A stretch of DNA of 64,000 nucleotides from Asaccharospora irregularis DSM 2635. GTDB lineage: Bacteria > Bacillota > Clostridia > Peptostreptococcales > Peptostreptococcaceae. The notes under the pieces are model-generated. The model was not told the origin of the DNA. It worked only from the letters and a program-made list of their open reading frames with translations, and did no database searches. The DNA lies in assembly GCF_900129815.1 (NCBI RefSeq), contig NZ_FQWX01000001.1:62001-126000 (forward strand). The letters run 5' to 3'. The position numbers were made by a program, and so were the translations under genes. Of this stretch, positions 53,629 to 63,436 are shown piece by piece (position 1 is the stretch's first letter; every line of letters starts with the position of its first letter).

Positions 53629-56046
53629 TTATTCGACACCTTTATAAAAATGTCCTGCCCCTACTCCAATTTGTTCTAGCTTTGAGTATAATTTTTGCGC
53701 TTTGCTTCCCAATCTATAATTATTTTTTAATACTTCTATATATGCTTGTACAACTTCTTTGGTAATTTCGGCATCCTCTAGTGTAAAATCTAATCTAAAT
53801 ATATTTACACCTATATCGTTTAATTCGTATAGATTATCTAACATACTTGTAACTTTAGAGTTATATATTGTACTTCTACAAAACATATCTTGAGATATCC
53901 TGTATTCTTCTCCTCTGAAATCTTTTAGTAAATACTGACTTTCTTTGCATTTTGCTACTTTTTTATCCTTTTTACAATCTCTAACTATTACTCCCATTGG
54001 ACAATATTCAGTTATCATCATAGGGGTATATCCATATACAACCGATTCAACCTCTACATCTGTATATAACAGAGTTTCTTTTATCTCATTTAGATTTAAC
54101 TCCTGAGATATGCACACAGTCCCGGCTCCTATACTTTTAAAGTAATTTATACTCTCACTATTAAAAGCATTTAAGTAGTAATCTATATTTAAATTTATAT
54201 CTTGGTTTTTAAAGTACTCTATTGCTCCCCAGCTTCCAACTTGAATCTTATCTAACTTTGTATTGTCTAGCTTTTCTAATTGAGTGTACTCTTTATTTCT
54301 AATTATTCTTGGAGCGGAGTATATTATTTTTTTATTGTATTTTATTCCTAGTTCTATAGCCCTATCTATGCTGTTTATATCTTCATAATAAATTGAATCT
54401 ATCTCTAAATCTAAGATGGCCTCCAATTGTTCTATATTCTTTACTTTAGCTCTAAGTTTTGAAGTGGTACCTATTCTAACTTTTTTAGGATTATATTCTA
54501 ATTTATTTTGTTTATAGCCTCTATCTTTTATTTTTACTCTTTCTTCACTTAGTTTGTCTATTGCATCTCTTCTCATTTGATTTAAAATGCTTATAGGTAA
54601 ACTTACATTATCGTCTAGTTCTATTTTTATATTTCTTAATTCATACGGAGTGTTGCCAAACTTTTGTAGTTGTTGTTTAACTTTTTCCTCTGATAGGGCC
54701 ACCTTTAACGCCTTTTCTACCTCTTTTTCTCCCTCAACTATTACTCTATTTCCATGTTCATCTTTTAGTTGAAGAATTGGATTTTTGCCTAATTTTATCT
54801 TTATATCTGCATCTATACCTGCTTTTATAAATTCTTTGTCATTTTTAAATGTCGATTGAACTCTATTCATTAACTCAGAATCCGATGTTTTAAATACAAT
54901 TTGATTTCTTCTAGCCTCTCCTATAAAATCTAATTCTATTAAATCACCTTTGTGTGCAATTGTAGTTATTTCTCCGCCTTTTATAATTCTTCCTATAGTA
55001 CCTCCGCCTAGATTTATCCCGTCTCCTTTTTTAAGGGTATTCTCTAATTGGATTTTTAATCTCTTAGCTTTTTTGTTATAATCTAATACTCTTCCCACAT
55101 AAAGGCCTTGGTTGTTTGGAATCTCAGAGTTCATTAAATCTTTTCCAACTTCACCTAATATATATCCTTTAGTGAACTTTCTATTAAAAATAGTATATAA
55201 ATCATTTTTAGTTTCATCTGATACATAGAGTTTATTTGTGTTTAAATAATCATTAATAGCCTCTCTATAGCTTCCTATAACTGTAGCTACATACTCTGGC
55301 TTTTTCATTCTACCTTCTATTTTTAGAGATAAAACTCCTGCGTCTATTATCTTATCAATATCATCTATTGTGCATAAGTCTCTAGGGCTTAACAAGTAGT
55401 CCCCATTATTGTTTATTATTTCACCTGTATTTACATCTACAAGTTGATACTTTTGTCTACATGGTTGGGCGCATCTTCCTCTATTTCCCGATCTGTTTCC
55501 TATCATACTACTCATCAAACACTGACCTGAGTAGCACACACATAATGCCCCATGCACAAATACTTCTATATCTACATCTGTGTTATCGCAAATATATTTA
55601 ATCTCTCCTACATTTAGTTCTCTAGCTAATACTACTCTGTCAAATCCTAATTTTTGAAGGTATTTTACATCTTCTAGAGAATGGGCTACCATCTGCGTAC
55701 TTGCATGTATTTCAAAGTCTGGAAGCAAGTTTTTTACTAGTTTAGCCATACCTACATCCTGAAGTATTATGGCATCTATATCTATATCGTATAAAAATTT
55801 TACATACTCTATAAAATCTTTTATTTCATTTTGTTTTATTAGTGTATTTGCCGTTACAAATACCTCTACATCTCTTATATGTGCGTAGGCAACTGCCTGC
55901 TTTAATTCTTCTCTGTCAAAATTATTCGCTGATGCCCTTGCGCTAAAATCCTTTCCTCCTAAATATACTGCGTTAGCCCCATTTTGAACTGCTGCTTTTA
56001 GTGCTTCAAATGAACCAACTGGAGCTAATAATTCTATATTTTTCAT
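53629..56046 (-). CDS. U32-family protein, RlhA-like (probable 23S rRNA hydroxylation enzyme)
   Basis: This 805-residue protein of the U32 'peptidase' family starts with a barrel domain (MKNIELLAPVGSFEALKAAV). The family Cys cluster is visible in CVCYSGQC and CAQPC, with EVFVHGAL before it. The middle has the long DUF3656-like region and a further U32-like segment near the C-terminus with CPMGVIVRDC. E. coli RlhA, which has U32 and DUF3656, hydroxylates C2501 of 23S rRNA. By domain layout this is the more likely role than proteolysis. The HD-domain gene follows it. The ATG follows AAGGAGG. Confidence 0.85.
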   Translation of the reverse strand: MKNIELLAPVGSFEALKAAVQNGANAVYLGGKDFSARASANNFDREELKQAVAYAHIRDVEVFVTANTLIKQNEIKDFIEYVKFLYDIDIDAIILQDVGMAKLVKNLLPDFEIHASTQMVAHSLEDVKYLQKLGFDRVVLARELNVGEIKYICDNTDVDIEVFVHGALCVCYSGQCLMSSMIGNRSGNRGRCAQPCRQKYQLVDVNTGEIINNNGDYLLSPRDLCTIDDIDKIIDAGVLSLKIEGRMKKPEYVATVIGSYREAINDYLNTNKLYVSDETKNDLYTIFNRKFTKGYILGEVGKDLMNSEIPNNQGLYVGRVLDYNKKAKRLKIQLENTLKKGDGINLGGGTIGRIIKGGEITTIAHKGDLIELDFIGEARRNQIVFKTSDSELMNRVQSTFKNDKEFIKAGIDADIKIKLGKNPILQLKDEHGNRVIVEGEKEVEKALKVALSEEKVKQQLQKFGNTPYELRNIKIELDDNVSLPISILNQMRRDAIDKLSEERVKIKDRGYKQNKLEYNPKKVRIGTTSKLRAKVKNIEQLEAILDLEIDSIYYEDINSIDRAIELGIKYNKKIIYSAPRIIRNKEYTQLEKLDNTKLDKIQVGSWGAIEYFKNQDINLNIDYYLNAFNSESINYFKSIGAGTVCISQELNLNEIKETLLYTDVEVESVVYGYTPMMITEYCPMGVIVRDCKKDKKVAKCKESQYLLKDFRGEEYRISQDMFCRSTIYNSKVTSMLDNLYELNDIGVNIFRLDFTLEDAEITKEVVQAYIEVLKNNYRLGSKAQKLYSKLEQIGVGAGHFYKGVE

Positions 56047-56365
56047 CTACATCCTCCTTCAAGGTTTTATCTATTTTTATCTACTCTTATCTACTCTACA
56101 TTATTTATGTTATCCATTATTAATGTCTATAAGTCCTTGTAACTATACTAATAAAGTATTACATACTATAACTAATTTTACTATATATAAACATTGTTTG
56201 GTGCAATTTAATATTATTTGTAGATAAATAAATCTAATAAAACTATGTCAAAAATAAAATTATTCAAAGCTATTTAGTTCTTAAAGAACATGTCGATATA
56301 TTAATTATAGACATGCGGTCTATGATTAAAAATAAATTATTATCTCTTTATAAGGAGGCCTACCA
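56047..56365. other. Upstream region of chemoreceptor gene
   Basis: This AT-rich 319-base gap lies between divergent U32 and chemoreceptor genes. A small stem ATAGACATGCGGTCTAT lies near 56307-56323, and GTCGATAT near 56291 resembles a sigma-D -10, but the spacing to a TAAA-like -35 is poor. No riboswitch was seen. Confidence 0.4.
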
Positions 56366-58060
56366 ATGAAAAAGGCAATAAAGCAGTCAACACTTATGTC
56401 AATTCTAAATTTGACAGCCGTTATACTTACAGTTTTTCTAGCAATTTTCTTTTTTATCGTAACATCTTATAACAACAAAATAGTTGTTATGCAACAAGAT
56501 AAGTATAACCTTACAGAAAATGCAAAACGTTTTATAGACGGATCAGCTTATTTGACAGATGAAGTTAGAAGCTATGCTGCAACTGGTGATAAAGAGCACT
56601 ATGACAATTACTACAACGAAATTAATAATTTGAAAAATCGAGAAACTGGAGTAAAAAATATGAAAGAAATAGGTATTACTCCAAGCGAAGCCAACAAAAT
56701 TGAAGAAATGTCACAGTTATCCAATAACCTTGTTCCATTAGAACAAAATGCAATGAAAATGGTGGAAGATGGCAAAAACTCAGATGCTATATCATATGTT
56801 TTTGGAAAAGATTATCAAGGAAATTTAATCAAAATTAGAGAATTACAAAATGACTTTTTAAATGAGATTGAGTCAAGGATGCAAAATACCATTAATAAAC
56901 AAAAAATGTTAATAAATATACTAGAAGTAATTTCATATACGTTTGTTTTATTAGTAATTTTATCTCAAGTTTTAACTGCAATCATAACAAAGAAAAAAAT
57001 AATTATACCTATTAAACAAGTTCAAAATGAAATGGAAGAGCTTTCTAAGGGGAACTTATCCTCTGACTCAGACCTAGAACCTGATACATCTGAACTTGGT
57101 ATGCTAGTATTCTCATTAATGGAAACAAAGGGTCAATTAAAAAAATATATTAACGATATAAAAGAAAAACTGGCTCAAGTGGCCTCTGGAAATATGGACT
57201 TAAAAATAGATTTAGAATATATTGGCGAGTTCTCTGAAATAAAAGATGCAATGGAAACTATTATAGATTCTCTTAATGTAACATTAGCTCAAATTAACCA
57301 AGCATCTGATCAAGTATCTGCTGGAGCCGATCAAATGTCAGAGGGAGCCCAAGCTCTATCTCAAGGTGCAACAGAACAGGCATCTTCTATAGAGGAATTA
57401 TCTGCTACAATATCAGATATATCTACTGAAATAAAAGAAACTGCCAGCAATGCCCAAACTGCTAGCCTAATTTCAAGGGGTATGAGCGAAGGAATGATTA
57501 CTAGCAACGAACAAATGGTAGCATTAACTCGTGCTATGAACGAAATTACTACTACATCAAATGAAATTGAAAAAATAATTAAAACTATAGATGACATAGC
57601 ATTCCAAACTAATATCCTAGCTCTGAATGCCGCAGTAGAAGCTGCACGAGCTGGAGATGCTGGAAAAGGATTTGCAGTTGTAGCTGATGAAGTGAGAAAT
57701 TTAGCCCAAAAATCCTCAGAGGCTGTAAAAAATACAACACTACTTATTGAAAATACTATGAAGGCAATAGACTCTGGAACAAAAATTGCTGATGAAACTG
57801 CCCTATCTCTAAATGATGTGGTCGAAAAAGTTGAAGCTGTATCTAAAAAAGTTCAAGAAATTTCAGATGCTACAGATAGAGAAGCTGCTGCGATTACTCA
57901 GGTAACAATAGGAATAGACCAAATATCATCTGTAATTCAAACAAATTCAGCAACTTCAGAAGAAAGTGCAGCCTCTTCAGAAGAATTAAGTGGACAGGCT
58001 CAAATATTAAAACAGTTAGTAAATGAATTTAAACTTAAAGAAGAACCATTTTTTAATTAA
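56366..58060 (+). CDS. Methyl-accepting chemotaxis protein
   Basis: This chemoreceptor of 564 residues has TM1 (about 13-33), an extracytoplasmic helical domain of about 150 residues, TM2 (about 185-208), HAMP, and a signalling coiled coil with the tip [20 protein letters not shown]. The periplasmic-side domain looks like a four-helix-bundle ligand domain, and no ligand can be inferred. The C-terminus has no CheR pentapeptide. It signals through CheW-CheA, whose genes are not in the window. The ATG follows AAGGAGG and the gene has its own terminator. Confidence 0.94.
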   Translation: MKKAIKQSTLMSILNLTAVILTVFLAIFFFIVTSYNNKIVVMQQDKYNLTENAKRFIDGSAYLTDEVRSYAATGDKEHYDNYYNEINNLKNRETGVKNMKEIGITPSEANKIEEMSQLSNNLVPLEQNAMKMVEDGKNSDAISYVFGKDYQGNLIKIRELQNDFLNEIESRMQNTINKQKMLINILEVISYTFVLLVILSQVLTAIITKKKIIIPIKQVQNEMEELSKGNLSSDSDLEPDTSELGMLVFSLMETKGQLKKYINDIKEKLAQVASGNMDLKIDLEYIGEFSEIKDAMETIIDSLNVTLAQINQASDQVSAGADQMSEGAQALSQGATEQASSIEELSATISDISTEIKETASNAQTASLISRGMSEGMITSNEQMVALTRAMNEITTTSNEIEKIIKTIDDIAFQTNILALNAAVEAARAGDAGKGFAVVADEVRNLAQKSSEAVKNTTLLIENTMKAIDSGTKIADETALSLNDVVEKVEAVSKKVQEISDATDREAAAITQVTIGIDQISSVIQTNSATSEESAASSEELSGQAQILKQLVNEFKLKEEPFFN

Positions 58061-58188
58061 ATTATTTAATTAGTTCCTTTAATTATACTTTATAATTATA
58101 CAAAAGCAAGACTCTAGTTTATTTTGTAAATATTATTAATAAGTTTTTAGCTATTATAATAATTTGATATACAAGGACAAAAAGCGGA

Positions 58189-58220
58189 TAGGCTAATTTA
58201 CTTAGGCCTACCCGTTTTTT
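58189..58220. terminator. Terminator between chemoreceptor gene and zapA
   Basis: An imperfect stem (about 58189-58201 with 58204-58216) has A and T runs at its ends. It lies 130 bases after the chemoreceptor stop and directly after the zapA stop on the other strand, so it may serve both. Confidence 0.65.
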
Positions 58221-58232
58221 ATTTTAATTTAG

Positions 58233-58826
58233 TTATTCCTTTAGATTGTCTACTTTGTTTTTAAGTTCTGTATACTTTAACTGTAGGTCATAAGCCTTAT
58301 TTTGGAATTCAGATGACAAACTTTCCGCTATAGATGCTCTCTCGTTTGCCTCTTCTATCTTAGATAATAGTTCTTCTACCTCAAGTTTATGCTTGTCAAC
58401 TTCTTCTTGAAATTTCTCTGCTGTATCGCTTAACCCAAATATTTCATTTTTCTGTTTATCTATTATTTGAGTTAATTCATTTATCTTTGCCTTACTATCA
58501 GATAGTTCCTTTTCTTTCATTTCTAATGATTTTTTTAATTCTTCTAGTTGTAGCTTCAATTCTTCATCTGGAGTCACAGTGTTGTTTTTTAAAGCCTCAT
58601 TTTCCTTAGTCAGTTGATCATTAGCTTCTGAACATTCAAACAAGAGATCTGTTATGTTTAATGCAGTCAGTATTGCAGAAACAGACAAACTAAGTCTTGG
58701 ATTACTTTCTGTTACCTTGGTCATCTCTTTGTCAACAAAAGAAGCCACCTTTATCATAAGCTCTTCTGGCTTATCGCCAACCATTGGATACTCTGATCCA
58801 TGGATTTTTACCATTACTCTGTTCAT
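58233..58826 (-). CDS. zapA: Cell division protein ZapA with extended coiled coil
   Basis: ZapA promotes FtsZ ring assembly. The N-terminal 90 residues are the ZapA domain (MNRVMVKIHGSEYPMVGDKP start, SVSAILTALNITDLLFECSE). A long charged coiled coil of about 100 residues follows, so at 197 residues it is roughly twice the length of Bacillus ZapA (85). Extended ZapA forms occur in other Clostridia. It lies 24 bases after pheT, a conserved neighbourhood in Firmicutes, so it may also respond to the Phe T-box by read-through. The ATG follows GGGGGG. Confidence 0.9.
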   Translation of the reverse strand: MNRVMVKIHGSEYPMVGDKPEELMIKVASFVDKEMTKVTESNPRLSLSVSAILTALNITDLLFECSEANDQLTKENEALKNNTVTPDEELKLQLEELKKSLEMKEKELSDSKAKINELTQIIDKQKNEIFGLSDTAEKFQEEVDKHKLEVEELLSKIEEANERASIAESLSSEFQNKAYDLQLKYTELKNKVDNLKE

Positions 58827-58850
58827 ACTAACCCCCCCTTATCAGTTTAG

Positions 58851-61241
58851 TTAGTTTGATCTTAAGTTAGCGTTTAGTTTTTCACTTAACTCACTTAATA
58901 TCTTTTCATGTACTTTTGCTACATCTTCATCTGTTAGAGTCTTGTCTTTACTTCTATATGTTATAGAGTAAGCTATTGACTTATACCCCTCTTCTATTTG
59001 AGAACCTTTATATACATCAAATAATTTGTATCCTTCCACAAGACCAGCCCCGTTTAGTTCTATTATATCTTCTATTTGTTTAACGAAAACTTCATCTTTA
59101 ACTATCAGCGCTATATCTCTTGATGTAGATGGATATTTTGGCAATGGATTGTATACTACAGTTCTATTACAATTTTCAAATACTAAGTCCAAGTTTATCT
59201 CAGAAACATAAACTCTCTGACCCAAGTCATAATTTTCTATCACACTTGGATGTAGTTCTCCCAAAGTACCTATATATATATCATTATACATTATTTTTGC
59301 ACATCTGCCAGGATGAAATGTTGAATTACTGTTTTCTGGTAGTATTTCATATCCCTTAAATCCTACATTATCAAGTATAGTTTCTAAAGCCCCTTTAAGC
59401 ACAAAGAAATCTACATCTTTACCATACATTCCTACACATAGATGAGTCTCCTCTACTGGAATACCTGACTTTGTAGCAAAAGTATGTCCACACTCAAATG
59501 CTAATGCCTCATCCACCTTACGAGAGATGTTAGTTGATAAAACTTCTAACATATTTGGCATCATAGTAGTTCTCATTACTGATGTCTCTTCACCTAATGG
59601 GTTTATTAATTTAATAAATTCTCTCTTTGGGTCCCCTTCAGGTAATCTTATTTTATCTACTCCTTTTGGACTTACAAATGAATATGTTAATATTTCATTT
59701 AGTCCTATGGAAGTTGCATTGTTTTTTATACTATCCATAAATTTTTGCTTTGAAGTCTTAGCACCTGCTGTTGCATTACCTTCTAATTGGGCAGATGGTA
59801 TATTTTCAAATCCATATATTCTAGCTATCTCTTCAAGTATATCTGCTTCTTGCTCTATATCTAATCTAAAGCTAGGGACCTCTATTTCCAATCTATCACT
59901 AGATTTTAAGTCACACTTAAATTCTAAAGACTCTAATATCTGTATAAATTGTTCCATAGAAACATCTACACCTAATAGTTTGTTTATTCTTTGTGGATTT
60001 ACAGACATCTTCTTAACTTCAGACTTAACTGGATACTCATCTACTACACCTTTAAGAACAGTTCCCGCCCCTAACATTTCTATTAACTGAGCAGCTCTAT
60101 TTACTGCTTCTTCTACAAGATTTTTGTCTATACCTTTTTCATATCTTGATGACGCTTCAGTTCTAAGACCTAATTTTTTAGATGTCGCTCTTATATTTTC
60201 CTGCTTAAAGTTTGCACTCTCTATAAGTATTGATGTTGTATTACCCTTTATTTCAGAATTAGCACCACCCATTACACCAGCTATAGCAAGTGATTTTTCT
60301 CCATTTGTTATAACTAGCATATCCTTATCAAGTGTTCTTTCAACTTCATCTAAAGTAGTAAATTTTTCACCTTCTGATGCATTTTTTACTACTATCTTCC
60401 CTGTTTTTATATCATTTAGATCAAAAGCATGAAGCGGTTGACCTAGTTCTAGCATAACATAGTTAGTTATATCAACTATATTGTTTATAGGTCTAATACC
60501 AGCTTCCATAAGCTTTCTTCTCATCCAATAAGGAGACTCCTCTATTTTTATATCTTTTACTACCCTAGCTGCATATCTTTCGCAAAGGTCTGTGTTTTCT
60601 ATTTTTATATTGAAATCTATTGGTTCTTGACTTTCTTTTACTGTTATTTCAGGGTATTTTAATTTTGCACCTATAGTTACAGCTGCTTCTCTAGCTATAC
60701 CTACCATAGATTTACAATCAGGTCTATTTGAAGTCAATTCAAATTCTATTAGTGCATCATTTATTCCTAAAACTTCTTTTACATCTTTTCCTAGTTCAAA
60801 AGTATCTTCATGGTCAAGAATATATATTCCATCTCTTTTGTATTCTTCTACATATTGAGATTCTATTCCTAACTCCTCAGAAGAACACATCATTCCCTCA
60901 GAAGTTTCTCCTCTTAGCTTACCTTTTTTAATTTTTATTCCACCAGGTAACTTAGCTCCTACTCTTGCTACTGGTATATAATCTCCCTCAGATACATTTT
61001 TTGCACCTGTAACAACTTGTATAACTTCACTACCTACATCAACTTTAGTTACTATAAGTTTGTCCGCATTTGGATGTGCTGTTATTTCTAATATTTTTCC
61101 AACAACAACATTCTCTATTTCTTCACCATAAAAATCTACCTTTTCAACTTTAGTCCCTGTCATTGTCATCTTGTCAGCGAACTCTTTTGTATCCATATCT
61201 ATATCAACATAATCTCTAAGCCATTTTAAAGATACTAACAT
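58851..61241 (-). CDS. pheT: Phenylalanyl-tRNA synthetase beta subunit
   Basis: PheT is the beta subunit of the alpha2-beta2 PheRS and carries tRNA-binding and editing parts. The 796 residues include an N-terminal EMAP-type tRNA-binding domain (about 40-150, KILEITAHPNADKLIV), B3/B4 editing domain, B5 domain and C-terminal anticodon-binding FDX-ACB domain (PLPKYPSTSRDIALIV). It starts 15 bases after pheS. Control is by the shared Phe T-box leader. The ATG follows AGGAGGG. Confidence 0.97.
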   Translation of the reverse strand: MLVSLKWLRDYVDIDMDTKEFADKMTMTGTKVEKVDFYGEEIENVVVGKILEITAHPNADKLIVTKVDVGSEVIQVVTGAKNVSEGDYIPVARVGAKLPGGIKIKKGKLRGETSEGMMCSSEELGIESQYVEEYKRDGIYILDHEDTFELGKDVKEVLGINDALIEFELTSNRPDCKSMVGIAREAAVTIGAKLKYPEITVKESQEPIDFNIKIENTDLCERYAARVVKDIKIEESPYWMRRKLMEAGIRPINNIVDITNYVMLELGQPLHAFDLNDIKTGKIVVKNASEGEKFTTLDEVERTLDKDMLVITNGEKSLAIAGVMGGANSEIKGNTTSILIESANFKQENIRATSKKLGLRTEASSRYEKGIDKNLVEEAVNRAAQLIEMLGAGTVLKGVVDEYPVKSEVKKMSVNPQRINKLLGVDVSMEQFIQILESLEFKCDLKSSDRLEIEVPSFRLDIEQEADILEEIARIYGFENIPSAQLEGNATAGAKTSKQKFMDSIKNNATSIGLNEILTYSFVSPKGVDKIRLPEGDPKREFIKLINPLGEETSVMRTTMMPNMLEVLSTNISRKVDEALAFECGHTFATKSGIPVEETHLCVGMYGKDVDFFVLKGALETILDNVGFKGYEILPENSNSTFHPGRCAKIMYNDIYIGTLGELHPSVIENYDLGQRVYVSEINLDLVFENCNRTVVYNPLPKYPSTSRDIALIVKDEVFVKQIEDIIELNGAGLVEGYKLFDVYKGSQIEEGYKSIAYSITYRSKDKTLTDEDVAKVHEKILSELSEKLNANLRSN

Positions 61242-61256
61242 TTAAATCCCTCCTAA

Positions 61257-62276
61257 TTAAAATTGATCCAAAAATCTCATATCATTTTCAAATAATAATC
61301 TTATATCATCTATTTCATATTTCAGCATAGCAAGTCTTTCAACCCCCATACCAAAAGCAAATCCACTATAAACCTCTGGATCTATTCCACAGTTTCTAAG
61401 TACATTTGGATGAACCATACCTGAGCCTAATATTTCTATCCATCCTTCTTGCTTACACATTTGACATCCTTCGCCACCGCACTTAAAGCAAGTAACATCA
61501 ACCTCTGCACTTGGCTCTGTAAATGGGAAGTTATGAGGTCTAAATTTAGTTTTAGTTTTGTCCCCAAATAGTTTTTGGACAAAATTGTCTAATGTTCCTT
61601 TAAGTTGTGCCATTGTAACGTCTTTTCCTACAACTAATCCCTCTATTTGATGGAACATTGGTGAGTGAGTTGCATCAGGAGAGTCGTATCTAAAACATCT
61701 TCCTGGAGATATTACCTTGATTGGTAACTCTTCATTTTTCATAGTTCTTACTTGAACTGGAGATGTTTGAGTTCTAAGTAATAATTCACTATTTACATAG
61801 AATGTATCACTCATATCTCTTGATGGATGGTCCTTAGGAGCATTTAGTGCATCAAAGTTATTTTCTATAGTCTCAACTTCTGGACCCTCTGCAACAGAGA
61901 ACCCTAGTCCCATAAATATTTCTGTAACCTCATCTATTATTTGAGTTATGGGATGTTTTTTCCCTACTGTAAATACTTTTCCTGGCATAGTTACATCTAT
62001 AATCTCGCTTGCTAACTTTCTTTCCTGTTCTAAAGCCTTTAATTCTTCTTTTTTATTGCTTATCCCTGTTTCCAGTGCCTCTCTTACCTCATTTGCCACC
62101 TTACCTATTATAGGTCTTTCCTCACTAGATAACTTCCCCATTTCTTTAAGTATAGAAGTTAATTCACCTTTTTTGCCTAGATATTTAACTCTCAAGTTTT
62201 CTATCTGTTCTATGCTTTGTGCATCTTTTATTTCACTTAAAGCTACTTCTTGTAAATTAAGTAATTTTTCTTGCAC
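61257..62276 (-). CDS. pheS: Phenylalanyl-tRNA synthetase alpha subunit
   Basis: PheS is the catalytic subunit, 339 residues. The N-terminal coiled-coil arm (about 1-85) precedes the class II core. Motif 2 is seen in the [20 protein letters not shown] segment and motif 3 in [14 protein letters not shown] zinc-like cysteine set ([12 protein letters not shown]) lies within the core. The start is GTG with AAAGGGTGA upstream. It is the first gene of pheST and directly follows a T-box leader with specifier TTC. Confidence 0.97.
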   Translation of the reverse strand: MQEKLLNLQEVALSEIKDAQSIEQIENLRVKYLGKKGELTSILKEMGKLSSEERPIIGKVANEVREALETGISNKKEELKALEQERKLASEIIDVTMPGKVFTVGKKHPITQIIDEVTEIFMGLGFSVAEGPEVETIENNFDALNAPKDHPSRDMSDTFYVNSELLLRTQTSPVQVRTMKNEELPIKVISPGRCFRYDSPDATHSPMFHQIEGLVVGKDVTMAQLKGTLDNFVQKLFGDKTKTKFRPHNFPFTEPSAEVDVTCFKCGGEGCQMCKQEGWIEILGSGMVHPNVLRNCGIDPEVYSGFAFGMGVERLAMLKYEIDDIRLLFENDMRFLDQF

Positions 62277-62305
62277 TACTAATCACCCTTTCACGTTTTA
62301 TTAAA

Positions 62306-62549
62306 AAAATATAAAAAAAGCCCTTCATCCCTATCTAGGGACGAAAGACTATATTCGCGGTACCACCCTAGTAGTTTAATAAAAATATATTAAACCACCT
62401 CGTACAAACTTAACGCGTTTTGACGTTAAAGCCTACTGTAATTTCAGCTTTAATACTCCAGAGCGAACTTCTTTTGAATAATTAGAAAGTACTTACAGCC
62501 TAGGTACTTCTCTCTGAACTAAATTTGTCCAAAATACTTTTCTCCTTCA
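62306..62549 (-). promoter_or_regulatory. T-box leader with Phe (TTC) specifier
   Basis: The minus-strand leader has Stem I with specifier GAAG-TTC-GC (TTC at 62465-62467), the canonical T-box AGGGTGGTACCGCG (62356-62369) and a terminator with T run (about 62312-62348). Uncharged tRNA-Phe should allow read-through into pheST. TTC matches the regulated synthetase, so this leader is a reliable internal standard for reading the Arg leader at 18 kb. Confidence 0.95.
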
Positions 62550-62567
62550 TTGTATATTTACTATGAA

Positions 62568-62596
62568 TTTTTAACATTATTTTTATAAAATGTCAA
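62568..62596 (-). promoter_or_regulatory. Sigma-A promoter of the pheST leader
   Basis: TTGACA (62596-62591) and TAAAAA (62573-62568), 17 bases apart on the minus strand, precede Stem I of the Phe T-box. Confidence 0.7.
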
Positions 62597-62638
62597 ATAA
62601 TTATAACATATAATGCCCTTATACTACAAGGCATTAAG

Positions 62639-63436
62639 TTAAATTATATGCTTTTTTATCTCATACATTAATATAGCTGAGCTTATTGCAGCATTTAGTG
62701 ATTCTGCTTTTCCGTAAATAGGTATCTTTACTAGAATATCCGATTTAGATATTAATTCATCATTTATTCCATTAGCTTCATTCCCTATTACTAAAGCCAC
62801 TTTATTGTTATAATCTACAGTATTGTAGAAGTTATCTGTGTCTAAATAGCTAGATACTATACTAAAACTATTAGCTTTAAGATTTTCTATCGCTTCTTCT
62901 TGTGTACACTGAATTATATTCATGTCAAATATTGAACCCATTGTCGATCTTATAACCTTTGGATTATATATATCTACACATCCCTTTAGCACTATTATAG
63001 CATCTACTCCAGCTGCATCTGCAGTTCTTATTATTGTACCCATGTTTCCTGGGTCTTGAATTCTATCCAGTACAAGAACAAATTTTTGACTACTGTCTAT
63101 GCTTTGTTCTATATTTTTTTCCTTAAAGTTTATAACACCTATAATACCCTGGGTATTTTCAGTGTCTACCAATTCTTTAAAGTTTTTATTTGTTGTTTTA
63201 TATACTTTTACTTCATTATTTTCCAACATTCTCAAAAGTTTTAAATGTTCATTTTTCATTTCAAAATCTTCATTTATAAATACATAATCAATATCTGCAT
63301 TACACTCTAAAGCTAATGTAAGTATTCTATAACCTTCTATTATAAACTTAGACTCTTTCATTCTATTTTTAGATTTTAATAAGGATTTTGTGTATTTAAT
63401 TTTCTCGTTATCCTTACTTGTTATCATTATACTCAT
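62639..63436 (-). CDS. TrmH-family RNA 2'-O-methyltransferase
   Basis: This 265-residue SpoU/TrmH-family (SPOUT) enzyme methylates a ribose in rRNA or tRNA with SAM. The N-terminal L30e-like substrate-binding part (about 1-95) is followed by the SPOUT domain with VLDRIQDPGNMGTIIRTA, VIGNEANGI and the C-terminal SLNAAISSAILMYE motif. It resembles 23S rRNA guanosine-2'-O-methyltransferases, but the target is not certain. The ATG at 63434-63436 overlaps the K+ uptake gene stop by one base (TAATG). Its position upstream of the pheST leader is common in Firmicutes. Confidence 0.9.
   Translation of the reverse strand: MSIMITSKDNEKIKYTKSLLKSKNRMKESKFIIEGYRILTLALECNADIDYVFINEDFEMKNEHLKLLRMLENNEVKVYKTTNKNFKELVDTENTQGIIGVINFKEKNIEQSIDSSQKFVLVLDRIQDPGNMGTIIRTADAAGVDAIIVLKGCVDIYNPKVIRSTMGSIFDMNIIQCTQEEAIENLKANSFSIVSSYLDTDNFYNTVDYNNKVALVIGNEANGINDELISKSDILVKIPIYGKAESLNAAISSAILMYEIKKHII

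Noticed and set aside
56270-56300. Sigma-D promoter of the chemoreceptor gene
   Set aside because: GTCGATAT resembles the -10, but no TAAA-type -35 lies at the required distance.
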